From Streptomyces sp. NBC_00464 (GTDB taxonomy: Bacteria > Actinomycetota > Actinomycetes > Streptomycetales > Streptomycetaceae), in the NCBI RefSeq assembly GCF_036013915.1, contig NZ_CP107899.1:1426001-1490000 (forward strand): a DNA stretch of 64,000 bases, given 5' to 3'. The position numbers and the translations under genes were made by a program. The notes below the pieces were generated by a model. It had not been told where the DNA came from. It saw only the letters and a program-made list of their open reading frames with translations, and did no database searches. This document shows, in pieces, positions 1 through 8,366 of this stretch (within the stretch, counting starts at the first letter, position 1; every line of letters starts with the position of its first letter).

Positions 1-1198
1 CCTGCTGGACGGTCCTGGCGAGGACGGGATCCGGCGGTGCCTCGCCGCCCGCGCCCACCGGGGCGGCCTCGGGGTCGACGATTTCCACGCCGATCATCAG
101 TCCCCGCCCGCGGACGTCGCCGATGCACGGGTGCCGGGAGGCCAGCGACCGCAGGCTCGTCAGCATCCGGGCGCCGAGGGCGGCGGCCCGATCGGCGAGC
201 CGGTTCTCCCGCACATAGGCGAGGGTGGCGGTGCCGGCGGCCATGGCGAGCTGGTTGCCGCGGAAGGTACCGGCGTGGGCGCCCGGCTGCCAGGTGTCGA
301 GCTCGGAGCGGTAGACGATCACGGCGAGCGGGAGGGAGCCTCCGATGGCCTTGGACAGCACCATCACGTCCGGCACGATGCCGCTGTGCTCGACGGCCCA
401 GAAGGCACCGGTCCGGCCGACTCCGGTCTGGACCTCGTCGGCGATCAGGGGGATGGACCTGGCTGCGGTGATCTCCCGCATCCGGCGCATCCAGCCGTCC
501 GGGGCGGGGTTGACGCCGCCTTCGCCCTGGACCGGTTCCAGGATCATGCCCGCCGGTGCGGGTGTTCCGCTCTTGGGGTCGTCCAGCACGCTCTCGGTCC
601 AGCGCGCGGCAAGTTCCGCACCGTGCTCGCCGCCGGTACCGAAGGGGCAGCGGTAGTCCTGCGGGAACGGAAGCCGGGTCACCCGTACGTCCTCTGCGCC
701 CCCCGAAGCGGCGAGGGCGCCCGCCGTCATGCCGTGGTACGCGCCGGTGAAGGCGAGCAGACCGCTGCGGCCGGTGGCGGCGCGGACCAGGGTGAACGCC
801 GCCTCGACCGCGTCGGTGCCGGCCGGCCCGCAGAACTGGATCCGGGCGTTGTCGGCGAACTCCCGTGGCAGGGTGGCGAACAGCTCCGTGGTGAAGGCGT
901 CCTTGACCGGCGTGGCCAGATCAAGCACATGCAGCGGTGCACCCGAGTCGATGACCTTCTTGATCGCCTCCAGGACGACCGGATGATTGTGCCCGAGAGC
1001 CAGCGTCCCGGCTCCGGACAGGCAGTCGAGGTAGCGCCGCCCGTCCGCTCCCTCGATGGTCAGTCCGCGCGCCCGTACCGGCACGATCGGCAGCGAACGC
1101 GCATAGGTGCGGGCGGCCGATTCACGCAGCGCCTGGCGGCGCAGGATGCCCTCGTGCGGCGCGAGCGGTGGTGCCGGAGCTGGTTCGGTCACGGCCAC
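1..1198 (-). CDS. Class III aminotransferase (diaminobutyrate--2-oxoglutarate transaminase type), 3' end cut by window edge
   Basis: PLP-dependent aminotransferase that probably makes or consumes a diamine such as 2,4-diaminobutyrate using 2-oxoglutarate/glutamate. The frame opens with GTG at 1198 behind a GGGAGG site and runs 399 codons off the left edge, so the C-terminus is missing. Visible class III features are an early GHNHP segment, a GAYHGMT motif, an EPVQGEGG motif, a DEVQTG motif holding the cofactor-contacting Asp, and the PLP lysine at about residue 283 in VLSKAIGG. In Streptomyces a gene of this type precedes IucA/IucC-like synthetases in an NRPS-independent siderophore cluster, so it is likely the first gene of such a cluster continuing to the left; that is inference. 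Substrate within class III cannot be fixed from sequence alone. Confidence 0.85.
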   Translation of the reverse strand, partial: MAVTEPAPAPPLAPHEGILRRQALRESAARTYARSLPIVPVRARGLTIEGADGRRYLDCLSGAGTLALGHNHPVVLEAIKKVIDSGAPLHVLDLATPVKDAFTTELFATLPREFADNARIQFCGPAGTDAVEAAFTLVRAATGRSGLLAFTGAYHGMTAGALAASGGAEDVRVTRLPFPQDYRCPFGTGGEHGAELAARWTESVLDDPKSGTPAPAGMILEPVQGEGGVNPAPDGWMRRMREITAARSIPLIADEVQTGVGRTGAFWAVEHSGIVPDVMVLSKAIGGSLPLAVIVYRSELDTWQPGAHAGTFRGNQLAMAAGTATLAYVRENRLADRAAALGARMLTSLRSLASRHPCIGDVRGRGLMIGVEIVDPEAAPVGAGGEAPPDPVLARTVQQ

Positions 1199-1592
1199 GG
1201 CTGTTGATCCTCCCGCTGTAACAGTTGCGTTGCACGTCAGCACGATTCCGCAAGGACGGACTGCGGGGGTGAACGCTGTCTCCGTGTCCCCCGTATGTAC
1301 CAACGACGCCGGGCGCGGGGGATCACGGGTAAATCCGAAGATCCTTACGGGCCGGAACCAGGGCCCTGCCGCACGCCGTCCACAGCTGCACCGGCATAGT
1401 GGGGGACCGCGCCGTGGCTCCGGGACACCCTCCCGGCCACTGTGGCATGCCCGCAAAGGCGCACGGACCGCCGCTCGTTGGAGCCGGCCCGTGTGCCGTA
1501 CAGCAGTGCAGAAGTACAACAGCGCAGAAGCAGAGCGCTGCAGAAGTGCAGTACAGAAGTGTTGGGTTACGAAGTCCCAGGGGGATCACCAG
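1199..1592. promoter_or_regulatory. Divergent intergenic region between aminotransferase and secreted protease
   Basis: This 394-base region must carry promoters for two divergent genes. No iron-box-like palindrome is visible next to the aminotransferase start. The distal third carries the CAGAAG repeat array listed separately. No convincing coding frame was found on either strand. Confidence 0.6.
1500..1563 (+). repeat. Four imperfect direct repeats (CAGAAG core) upstream of the protease
   Basis: The hexamer CAGAAG occurs at 1509, 1525, 1541 and 1554, giving a spacing of 16, 16 and 13 bases. Flanking bases are partly repeated too, so the block looks like degenerate 16-bp units. The third copy sits inside a small inverted repeat, CTGCA-GAAG-TGCAG (1538-1551). 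The block ends about 30 bases before the protease start codon, where an operator or a structured 5' leader would act. Confidence 0.6.
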
Positions 1593-2822
1593 ATGCGACT
1601 CATTCGACCAGGATTCACCGCACGCCGTGAGGGAAGCGCTCGCCGCTTCCCCTCCCCCGTGCTTGCCGCCGCGGCGGTCACCGCCGTCCTCGCCCTCACC
1701 GCGACGGCCTGCGGGCCGAGCGAGGACGATGCGAGCACCGAGCCGAGCAGCAGTTCCGCGGGCCAGACGTCGGACGGCAAGATCACCATTCCGGATGATC
1801 TGAAGGACCGGCTCAAGGAACACGGGATCGACCTCGACCAGTGGAAGGGCGGCGAGTGGAAGAACTGGGACAAGGACAAGTGGCTGCGTGAGGCCAAGGA
1901 CTACATCAACCCGATCATCGAGGGCCTCTGGGACCCGGACCGGATGCGGGACGCCGACAAGGCGCCCGAGCAGCCGGTCGACAACGACATCTCCGGCGAC
2001 GAGGGCGTGACGGACCCGACACCCGCTCCGGTCAGGGCCGTTGGCGTGCAGACGCCGTACCACGACAACGCCGCCGAGTCGGGGAAGCTGTTCTTCGACG
2101 GCCCCGAGGGCTCGATGGTCTGCTCGGCGACCGTGGTGAAGGACCCGGCGCACCCCGGCAAGTCCAACATGGTGTGGACCGCGGGCCACTGCGTGCACGC
2201 GGGCAAGAAGGGCGGCTGGTACCGCAACATCGCCTTCGTGCCGTCGTACAACAACAGCGGCCTGTCGACCGACGAACTCCGGAACAACCCGCCCAAGGAG
2301 AAGGTCGCCCCGTACGGCGTGTGGTGGGGCTCGTGGGCGCAGACCTCCGAGCAGTGGATCGACCAGGGCGCCTCGGCCGGCGGCCTGGGTGCCCCGTACG
2401 ACTTCGCCGTGCTGCACGTGACGCCGGAGAAGGGCTCGACCGGGAAGTCCCTGGAGGAGACGGTCGGTTCGGCGCTGCCGGTCGACTTCAACGCCCCGGC
2501 CGTACCCAAGATCGCGGACATGACGGCCACCGGCTTCCCGGCCGCTCCGCCCTACGACGGCCAGAAGCTCTTCCAGTGCAAGGACAAGCCGGGCCGGCTC
2601 TCGCTCACCAGGGACGACCCGACGATGTACCGCCTCGGCTGCACGATGACCGGCGGTTCCTCCGGTGGCGGCTGGGTCGCGACGGGCCAGGACGGCAAGC
2701 CCGCACTGGTCTCGAACACCTCCATCGGCCCGGTGACGGCCGGCTGGCTGGCCGGACCGCGCCTCGGCAAGGAGGCCAAGGGCGTCTACGACTCGGTCAG
2801 CGAGAAGTACGCGGGGCAGTAG
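1593..2822 (+). CDS. Secreted trypsin-like serine protease, lipoprotein-like
   Basis: Predicted extracytoplasmic serine endopeptidase of 409 residues. The ATG at 1593 follows a GGGGG ribosome site and begins a basic N-region, a hydrophobic core and a Cys at residue 40 in the context TATAC-G, a plausible lipobox. A Ser-rich linker follows, then a charged region rich in Trp and Lys. The catalytic triad can be placed: His about 199 in TAGHC, Asp about 270 in PYDFAVL, and Ser about 357 in a GGSSGGG stretch. The substrate is unknown. A strong hairpin directly after the stop separates it from the convergent hflX. Upstream it carries the unusual CAGAAG repeat array, so expression may be specifically controlled. 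Confidence 0.85.
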   Translation: MRLIRPGFTARREGSARRFPSPVLAAAAVTAVLALTATACGPSEDDASTEPSSSSAGQTSDGKITIPDDLKDRLKEHGIDLDQWKGGEWKNWDKDKWLREAKDYINPIIEGLWDPDRMRDADKAPEQPVDNDISGDEGVTDPTPAPVRAVGVQTPYHDNAAESGKLFFDGPEGSMVCSATVVKDPAHPGKSNMVWTAGHCVHAGKKGGWYRNIAFVPSYNNSGLSTDELRNNPPKEKVAPYGVWWGSWAQTSEQWIDQGASAGGLGAPYDFAVLHVTPEKGSTGKSLEETVGSALPVDFNAPAVPKIADMTATGFPAAPPYDGQKLFQCKDKPGRLSLTRDDPTMYRLGCTMTGGSSGGGWVATGQDGKPALVSNTSIGPVTAGWLAGPRLGKEAKGVYDSVSEKYAGQ

Positions 2823-2824
2823 AA

Positions 2825-2876
2825 CAGACACGGACGGCCCGCTCCCCCGAAGGGGAGCGGGCCGTCCGTCTGTGTA
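2825..2876. terminator. Bidirectional terminator between protease and hflX
   Basis: Long GC-rich inverted repeat with core GGACGGCCCGCTCCCC pairing with its complement across a CGAA loop, extended by ACAGAC/GTCTGT arms. It sits between convergent stop codons and has no U tract, which is normal for Streptomyces. Confidence 0.85.
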
Positions 2877-2883
2877 TCCGCGG

Positions 2884-4404
2884 TCAGTGCACGGCGGGTA
2901 CGAACACGGCAAGGTCCGAAGCAAGCTCCTCGTGCACCCGCGCCTTGAGCAACGTGCCCTCCGCCGTGTGCTCCTCGGAGATCACCTCGCCCTCGGCGTG
3001 CACGCGGGAGACGAGTCCGCCCTGGGTGTACGGCACGAGCGCCTCGATCTCGACCGACGGCCTCGGCAGCTCCCTGTCGATGAGCGCGAGCAGTTCGTCG
3101 ATACCGGCGCCGGTCCGTGCCGACACCGCGATCGCGTGCTTCTCGTTGCGCAGGAGCCGCTGGAGGACCAGCGGGTCGGCCGCGTCCGCCTTGTTGATCA
3201 CCACGATCTCGGGCACGTCCAGCGCACCCACCTCGCGGATCACCTCGCGCACCGCGGCGAGCTGCTCCTCCGGCACCGGGTGCGAGCCGTCCACCACGTG
3301 CAGGATGAGATCGGACTCGCCGACCTCCTCCATGGTGGAGCGGAACGCCTCGACCAGGTGGTGCGGCAGATGCCGTACGAACCCGACGGTGTCGGCGAGC
3401 GTGTAGATCCGCCCGCTCGGTGTCTCGGCCCGGCGCACGGTCGGGTCCAGGGTGGCGAACAGTGCGTTCTCCACCAGCACACCCGCGCCGGTCAGCCGGT
3501 TGAGCAGCGAGGACTTGCCCGCGTTGGTGTAGCCCGCGATGGCGACCGAGGGCACCTTGTTGCGCTTGCGTTCCTGGCGCTTGATCTCGCGGCCGGTCTT
3601 CATCTCCGCGATCTCCCGGCGCATCTTCGCCATCTTCTCGCGGATCCGTCGCCGGTCGGTCTCGATCTTGGTCTCACCGGGACCACGGGTCGCCATGCCG
3701 CCACCGCCGCTGGAACCGCCGCCGCCCATCTGACGGGAGAGCGACTGACCCCAGCCGCGCAGACGCGGCAGCATGTACTGCATCTGTGCCAGCGAGACCT
3801 GCGCCTTGCCCTCACGGGACTTGGCGTGCTGCGCGAAGATGTCGAGGATCAGGGCGGTCCTGTCGACCACCTTGACCTTGACGACGTCTTCGAGGTGAAT
3901 CAGCTGGCCGGGGCTGAGCTCACCGTCGCACACGACGGTGTCGGCCCCTGTTTCGAGAACGATGTCGCGCAGCTCGAGTGCCTTGCCGGAACCGATGTAG
4001 GTGGCCGGGTCGGGCTTGTCGCGGCGCTGGAAGACGGCGTCGAGCACCTGGGCTCCGGCCGTCTCGGCGAGTGCCGCGAGCTCTGCGAGGGAAATCTCCG
4101 CGTCGTGCACGGTGCCCGAGGTCCAGACACCGACCAGCACCACGCGCTCCAGGCGCAGCTGCCGGTACTCGACCTCGGTGACGTCCTCGAGCTCGGTGGA
4201 GAGTCCCGCCACACGCCGCAGCGCGGCACGGTCGGAGCGGTCCAGCTGGTCGCCGTCCCGCGCTCCGTCGATCTCGTGGCTCCAGGCGACGTCCTCTTCC
4301 ATCAGGGCGTCCGCCCGAAGGCTTTCGGTGAGGCTCTCGGTGACGTTCTCCGTGGCACTCTGCGCGTCCTGCGCGTCCTGGGGAAGGGAAGAAGAGGAGG
4401 TCAT
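2884..4404 (-). CDS. hflX: Ribosome-associated GTPase HflX
   Basis: GTPase that binds the 50S subunit and splits stalled ribosomes under stress. The frame is 506 residues from the ATG at 4404, preceded by AAGGA. The N-terminal HflX domain ends in a Gly-rich stretch followed by MATRGPGETKIE, a family hallmark, and a Lys/Arg-rich helix. The G domain has a P-loop GYTNAGKS (Lys about 297), a DTVGFV G3 motif and an NKAD G4 motif. The N-terminus carries about 60 extra residues rich in Ser, Asp and Glu, common in streptomycete homologues. It lies downstream of dapF and miaA on the same strand, as in mycobacteria, but the gaps suggest its own promoter. Confidence 0.95.
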   Translation of the reverse strand: MTSSSSLPQDAQDAQSATENVTESLTESLRADALMEEDVAWSHEIDGARDGDQLDRSDRAALRRVAGLSTELEDVTEVEYRQLRLERVVLVGVWTSGTVHDAEISLAELAALAETAGAQVLDAVFQRRDKPDPATYIGSGKALELRDIVLETGADTVVCDGELSPGQLIHLEDVVKVKVVDRTALILDIFAQHAKSREGKAQVSLAQMQYMLPRLRGWGQSLSRQMGGGGSSGGGGMATRGPGETKIETDRRRIREKMAKMRREIAEMKTGREIKRQERKRNKVPSVAIAGYTNAGKSSLLNRLTGAGVLVENALFATLDPTVRRAETPSGRIYTLADTVGFVRHLPHHLVEAFRSTMEEVGESDLILHVVDGSHPVPEEQLAAVREVIREVGALDVPEIVVINKADAADPLVLQRLLRNEKHAIAVSARTGAGIDELLALIDRELPRPSVEIEALVPYTQGGLVSRVHAEGEVISEEHTAEGTLLKARVHEELASDLAVFVPAVH

Positions 4405-4547
4405 TGGATCCTTACGTCGGTAGAAGTCGGTTACATCAGTCACAACGCGTGACCTCCCGGGATCATTCCCACGGGGGAATTCTCCGGTTCCGGCCGCCGC
4501 GGCGACTCGTCGATAGTGGCATGGCGGGACCGGCCCGTCACGCGGGT

Positions 4548-6002
4548 TTACCGTTGCCGCGCCGGTGTCGTGCTGCGCCAGTCCGGATGCCCCGGCATGG
4601 GCGGCGTCTTCTTCCCGTACAGCCATCCGTCGAAGAACGCGGTCAGGTCGCGTCCGGCCACCCGGGACGCCAGAGCGGTGAAGTCGGCCGTGGCGGCGTT
4701 GGAGTCGCGGTGCTTCCTCACCCAGAGCCTCTCCAGCCGGTCGAAGTCGCCCTTGCCGATCTCCTGGCGGAGCGCGTAGAGGACCAGTGCGCTTCCGTCG
4801 TACACCACCGGCCGGAACAGGCTGATCTTCTCGCCCGGTGCCGGCGCGGCGGGGCGGGCCGGCGGACCGCCCTCGGCGCGCCAGCCGTCCGAGCGGCTGT
4901 AGGCGTCACGCATCCGACGCTCCAACGGCTTGTCGGCGTGGTCCTCGGCGTAGCGCGCCTCGTACCAGCTGGCGTGCCCCTCGTTGAGCCAGAGATCGGA
5001 CCAGGTCCGCGGTGAGACGCTGTCGCCGAACCACTGGTGGGCGAGCTCGTGGACCATGACCGAGTCGACGTACCACTCGGGGAAGCCGTCGTCGGTGAAC
5101 AGCCGGCGCTCGAAGAGGGAGAGGGTCTGGGTCTCCAGCTCGAACCCGGTCTCGGTGTCGGCGACGAGTACGCCGTAGTTCTCGAACGGATAGCGACCGA
5201 CCTGCTGTTCCATCCATGCCAGCTGGCCGGGGGTCTTCTTCAGCCAGGGTTCGAGCCTCTCCCGGTCGGCGGCCGGCACGACGTCGCGCACGGGCAGTCC
5301 GTGCGGACCGGTGCGCTCGACGACGGTGGACCGCCCGATGCTGACCTGGGCCAGTTCGGTGGCCATGGGGTGGTCGGTGCGGTAGGTCCAGGTGGTGCGG
5401 TCGCCCTGTCTGATCCGCCCGGTGCGCAGGCCGTTGGCCACCACCGTCAGATCCTGCGGGGCGGTGACGCGGAAGGTGAAGTACGCCTTGTCGGCGGGGT
5501 GGTCGTTGCTGGGGAAGACCCGGTGGCCGGCGTCGGCCTGGTTGGCCATGGCGAGCCCGTCGGCGGTCCGCACCCAGCCCCCGCTGTCCTGGTCGCCCGC
5601 GGGGTCGCTGGTGTGGTGGACGGTGATGCGCAGGGGCACTCCGGCCGGGAGGCTGCCCGGTGGCTCGATGATCAGGTCCTCGTCCTGGGTCGTGAAGTCG
5701 GCGCGCAGACCGTTGACTTCGACGGAGCGCACGGTGCCGCGGGTGAAGTCGAGATTGATCCGGTCCAGCGGCTCGGTCGTGCGCGCGTCGATCGTGGTGA
5801 CGGCGTCCAGCGGTTCGCTGTTGCGGCCTTCGTAGCTGAGGCCGATGTCGTACGCGAGTACGTCGTATCCGGGGTTGCCCAGATACGGAAAGAGCGGGTC
5901 CCCGATGCCGAGGGGCACCGGTGCGGGCAGGGTTGCGGCAACGAGGGTGGCCGATGCGGTGGCCAGCAGGGCGGCCCGCAGACGGCGGGAGAGGAACGGC
6001 AT
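4548..6002 (-). CDS. Secreted M1-family zinc aminopeptidase
   Basis: Metallopeptidase of 484 residues, likely exported. An Arg-rich N-terminus and an Ala/Leu hydrophobic segment (residues about 7-27) form a signal peptide ending near ATLPAP. The gluzincin motif is complete: HELAH at 318-322 with the second zinc Glu at about 341 in LNEGHASW. The usual M1 exopeptidase GAMEN motif is degenerate here: the region before the zinc site reads as NYGVLVADTETGFELETQT, so substrate recognition may differ from classical aminopeptidase N. It is also shorter than full-length PepN (about 850 residues) and lacks the large C-terminal domain. It is probably transcribed alone. Confidence 0.88.
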   Translation of the reverse strand: MPFLSRRLRAALLATASATLVAATLPAPVPLGIGDPLFPYLGNPGYDVLAYDIGLSYEGRNSEPLDAVTTIDARTTEPLDRINLDFTRGTVRSVEVNGLRADFTTQDEDLIIEPPGSLPAGVPLRITVHHTSDPAGDQDSGGWVRTADGLAMANQADAGHRVFPSNDHPADKAYFTFRVTAPQDLTVVANGLRTGRIRQGDRTTWTYRTDHPMATELAQVSIGRSTVVERTGPHGLPVRDVVPAADRERLEPWLKKTPGQLAWMEQQVGRYPFENYGVLVADTETGFELETQTLSLFERRLFTDDGFPEWYVDSVMVHELAHQWFGDSVSPRTWSDLWLNEGHASWYEARYAEDHADKPLERRMRDAYSRSDGWRAEGGPPARPAAPAPGEKISLFRPVVYDGSALVLYALRQEIGKGDFDRLERLWVRKHRDSNAATADFTALASRVAGRDLTAFFDGWLYGKKTPPMPGHPDWRSTTPARQR

Positions 6003-6096
6003 GGACTACGGCTACCAGCGCCGCCCTGCCATGACGGGACGGCGCGCGCCGCGCCACCCGAACGAGATCCGCCGTCGCGGATGGTGCGCACCCGGG

Positions 6097-8226
6097 TCAG
6101 AGCGCGGCGGCCGGCTGCTGGGCGCGGCTCACGTCGTACACCCCCGGTACGTCACGCATGGCGCGCATCAGCGCGGGCAGTCCGGCGGCATCGGGGAGTT
6201 GCAGGGTGTACGTGTGGCGCACGCGCTGTTCGCTGGGGGGTTCGACGGTGGCGGAGATGACGGCCGCGTCCGCGCCGGCGATCGCCTCGGTGAGGTCGGC
6301 GAGCAGCCGGGGCCGCCCGAAGGACTCCGCGACCAGGGTCACCCGGCATTCGGCCGCATCGCCCCAGCTCACGACGACCGGCACCCGGCCGACGGCTGCC
6401 ATCCTGGCCACGACGGGACACTCCAGCCGGTGCACGGTGACGGCGCCGCCGCGCACCGTGAATCCGGTGACGTCGTCGGGGGGTACGGGGGTGCAGCAGC
6501 CCGCGAGCCGCACGGTGGTGTCGGGCCGCTCGACCACCGCGCTCACCGGCCGGCCGGCCGCACCGGCGGATCCCGGCCGTGCGGGCCGGGGGGACCGGGC
6601 CGGCTGCGGGCCGGGCCTGCGGCCGTCGGGCGGGTTTCCGGCGGCGGCTTCCGGGTCCTGTGGATGGGCGTCGAGCCAGCCGGTGATGGCGATGCGGGCG
6701 GTGGGCGTCGTCACGTGGTCGAGCCAGTCGGGCGAGGGCCCGGACGCGGCGTCCTCGGCGAGGAGCGGCTGGACGGTGTCGCCGTCGCCGAGCACGGTGC
6801 TGAGTGTGGCCAGCCGGCCGTTCACCCTGGCCCCGATACAGCTGTGTGCGGCGTCCCCGTACTGTGCGTAGGCGGCGTCGACGCAGGTGGCGCCCACGGG
6901 CAGGCCGAGCGTGCCGCCGTCGGTGCGGAAGACGGTGATCTCGCGGTCCTGGGCGAGATCGGCGCGCAGGGTGGTCCAGAAGGTGTCGGGGTCGGGGGCG
7001 GACTGCTGCCACTGGAGGAGTCGGGAGAGCCAGCCGGGGCGGGTCGGGTCGGCCCGTTCGCCGTCGGCGGGTTCGGTGCTCGGTGCCGTGCCGTCCGCGG
7101 CGTAGGGATTGCCGAGCGCGATGACGCCGGCCTCGGCGACCTTGTGCATGCGGTGGGTGCGGATGAGGACTTCGGCGACCTCGCCGTCCGGGCCCACCAC
7201 CGCGGTGTGCAGCGACTGGTACAGGTTGAACTTGGGTGAGGCGATGAAGTCCTTGAACTCGGAGATCACCGGGGTGAAACAGGTGTGGAGCTCGCCGAGG
7301 ACCGCATAGCAGTCGGCGTCCTCGCCCACGAGCACCAGCAGGCGTCCGAAGTCGCTGCCGCGCAGTTCGCCGCGTTTGATCCGGACGCGGTGCACGGAGA
7401 CGAAGTGGCGTGGCCTGACGGCCACTTCGGCGGTGATGTCGGCTTCCCTGAGGACCGCGGCCACGTTGCCCGCGATGGCGGTGAGCGGGTCGGCGGCGGT
7501 CGCGGCGGAGATCACGGCGCGGGTGTGCGCGTACTCCTCGGGGTGGAGGATGGCGAAGACGAGGTCCTCCAGCTCCGTCTTGAGCGCCTGGACACCGAGC
7601 CGTTCGGCGAGCGGGATCAGGACGTCGCGGGTGACCTTGGCGATCCTGGCCTGCTTCTCGGGGCGCATCACGCCGAGCGTGCGCATGTTGTGCAGCCGGT
7701 CGGCGAGCTTGATCGACATCACCCGGACGTCGTCGCCGGTGGCGACGAGCATCTTGCGGAAGGTCTCCGGCTCGGCGGCGGCCCCGTAGTCGACCTTCTC
7801 CAGTTTGGTCACGCCGTCGACGAGGTAACAGACCTCCTCACCGAACTGCTCCCGCACCTGGTCGAGGGTCACCTCGGTGTCTTCGACCGTGTCATGGAGA
7901 AGGGACGCGGTCAGGGTGGTGGTCTCGGCGCCGAGCTCGGCGAGGATGAGGGTGACCGCGAGCGGGTGCGTGATGTACGGCTCGCCGCTCTTGCGCATCT
8001 GTCCACGGTGCGAGCTCTCCGCGAGGACGTAGGCCCGGTGCAGCACGGCGAGATCGGCGTCGGGATGGTGGGCCCGGTGAGCCTCGGCGACATGGCCGAT
8101 GGCGTCCGGCAGCCGGTCCCGGGAGACCGGGCCGAGCAGGGCGACCCGGCCGAGCCTGCGGAGGTCGATCCGGGGACGGCCCCGCCTGCGGATGGGAGCA
8201 CCTGGGTTGGTGGCCTCTGCGCTCAT
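6097..8226 (-). CDS. rshA: RelA/SpoT homologue (RshA-like), hydrolase intact, synthetase divergent
   Basis: Long Rsh protein of 709 residues; ATG at 8226 follows GGAGGTG. The N-terminal HD hydrolase looks complete: HRGQMRKSGEPYITHP at 73-88, HDTVED at 111-116 and DRLHNMRT at 176-183. The synthetase region (about 265-370) keeps PKFNLYQSLHT and EVLIRT, but the usual KxxYSIYxK segment reads RHFVSVHRVR, the DLVGIR-type strand has lost its Arg, and the terminal AAHW signature is replaced by ALGNP. TGS, CC-type (LAGCCTPVPPDD) and ACT domains follow. It resembles the second long Rsh of Streptomyces rather than the main RelA. I infer that ppGpp hydrolysis is likely and synthesis is doubtful. Confidence 0.85.
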   Translation of the reverse strand: MSAEATNPGAPIRRRGRPRIDLRRLGRVALLGPVSRDRLPDAIGHVAEAHRAHHPDADLAVLHRAYVLAESSHRGQMRKSGEPYITHPLAVTLILAELGAETTTLTASLLHDTVEDTEVTLDQVREQFGEEVCYLVDGVTKLEKVDYGAAAEPETFRKMLVATGDDVRVMSIKLADRLHNMRTLGVMRPEKQARIAKVTRDVLIPLAERLGVQALKTELEDLVFAILHPEEYAHTRAVISAATAADPLTAIAGNVAAVLREADITAEVAVRPRHFVSVHRVRIKRGELRGSDFGRLLVLVGEDADCYAVLGELHTCFTPVISEFKDFIASPKFNLYQSLHTAVVGPDGEVAEVLIRTHRMHKVAEAGVIALGNPYAADGTAPSTEPADGERADPTRPGWLSRLLQWQQSAPDPDTFWTTLRADLAQDREITVFRTDGGTLGLPVGATCVDAAYAQYGDAAHSCIGARVNGRLATLSTVLGDGDTVQPLLAEDAASGPSPDWLDHVTTPTARIAITGWLDAHPQDPEAAAGNPPDGRRPGPQPARSPRPARPGSAGAAGRPVSAVVERPDTTVRLAGCCTPVPPDDVTGFTVRGGAVTVHRLECPVVARMAAVGRVPVVVSWGDAAECRVTLVAESFGRPRLLADLTEAIAGADAAVISATVEPPSEQRVRHTYTLQLPDAAGLPALMRAMRDVPGVYDVSRAQQPAAAL

Positions 8227-8366
8227 GGGGCACCTCCGGCAACGTCGACCGGCGGTGGGAAGGTGCGGTCGCGCCTCCGGGCCGGTGCTTGATGCTACCG
8301 ACCCCACCACGTGGCGGAGTCCGGCTCTCGCCCAGCGTGAAACGGATCACCCATTCGAGCGAAGCT

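Noticed and set aside
1199..1592. Iron box (DmdR1/IdeR site) for the aminotransferase
   Set aside because: No TTAGGTTAGGCT-like palindrome was found by eye in the region.
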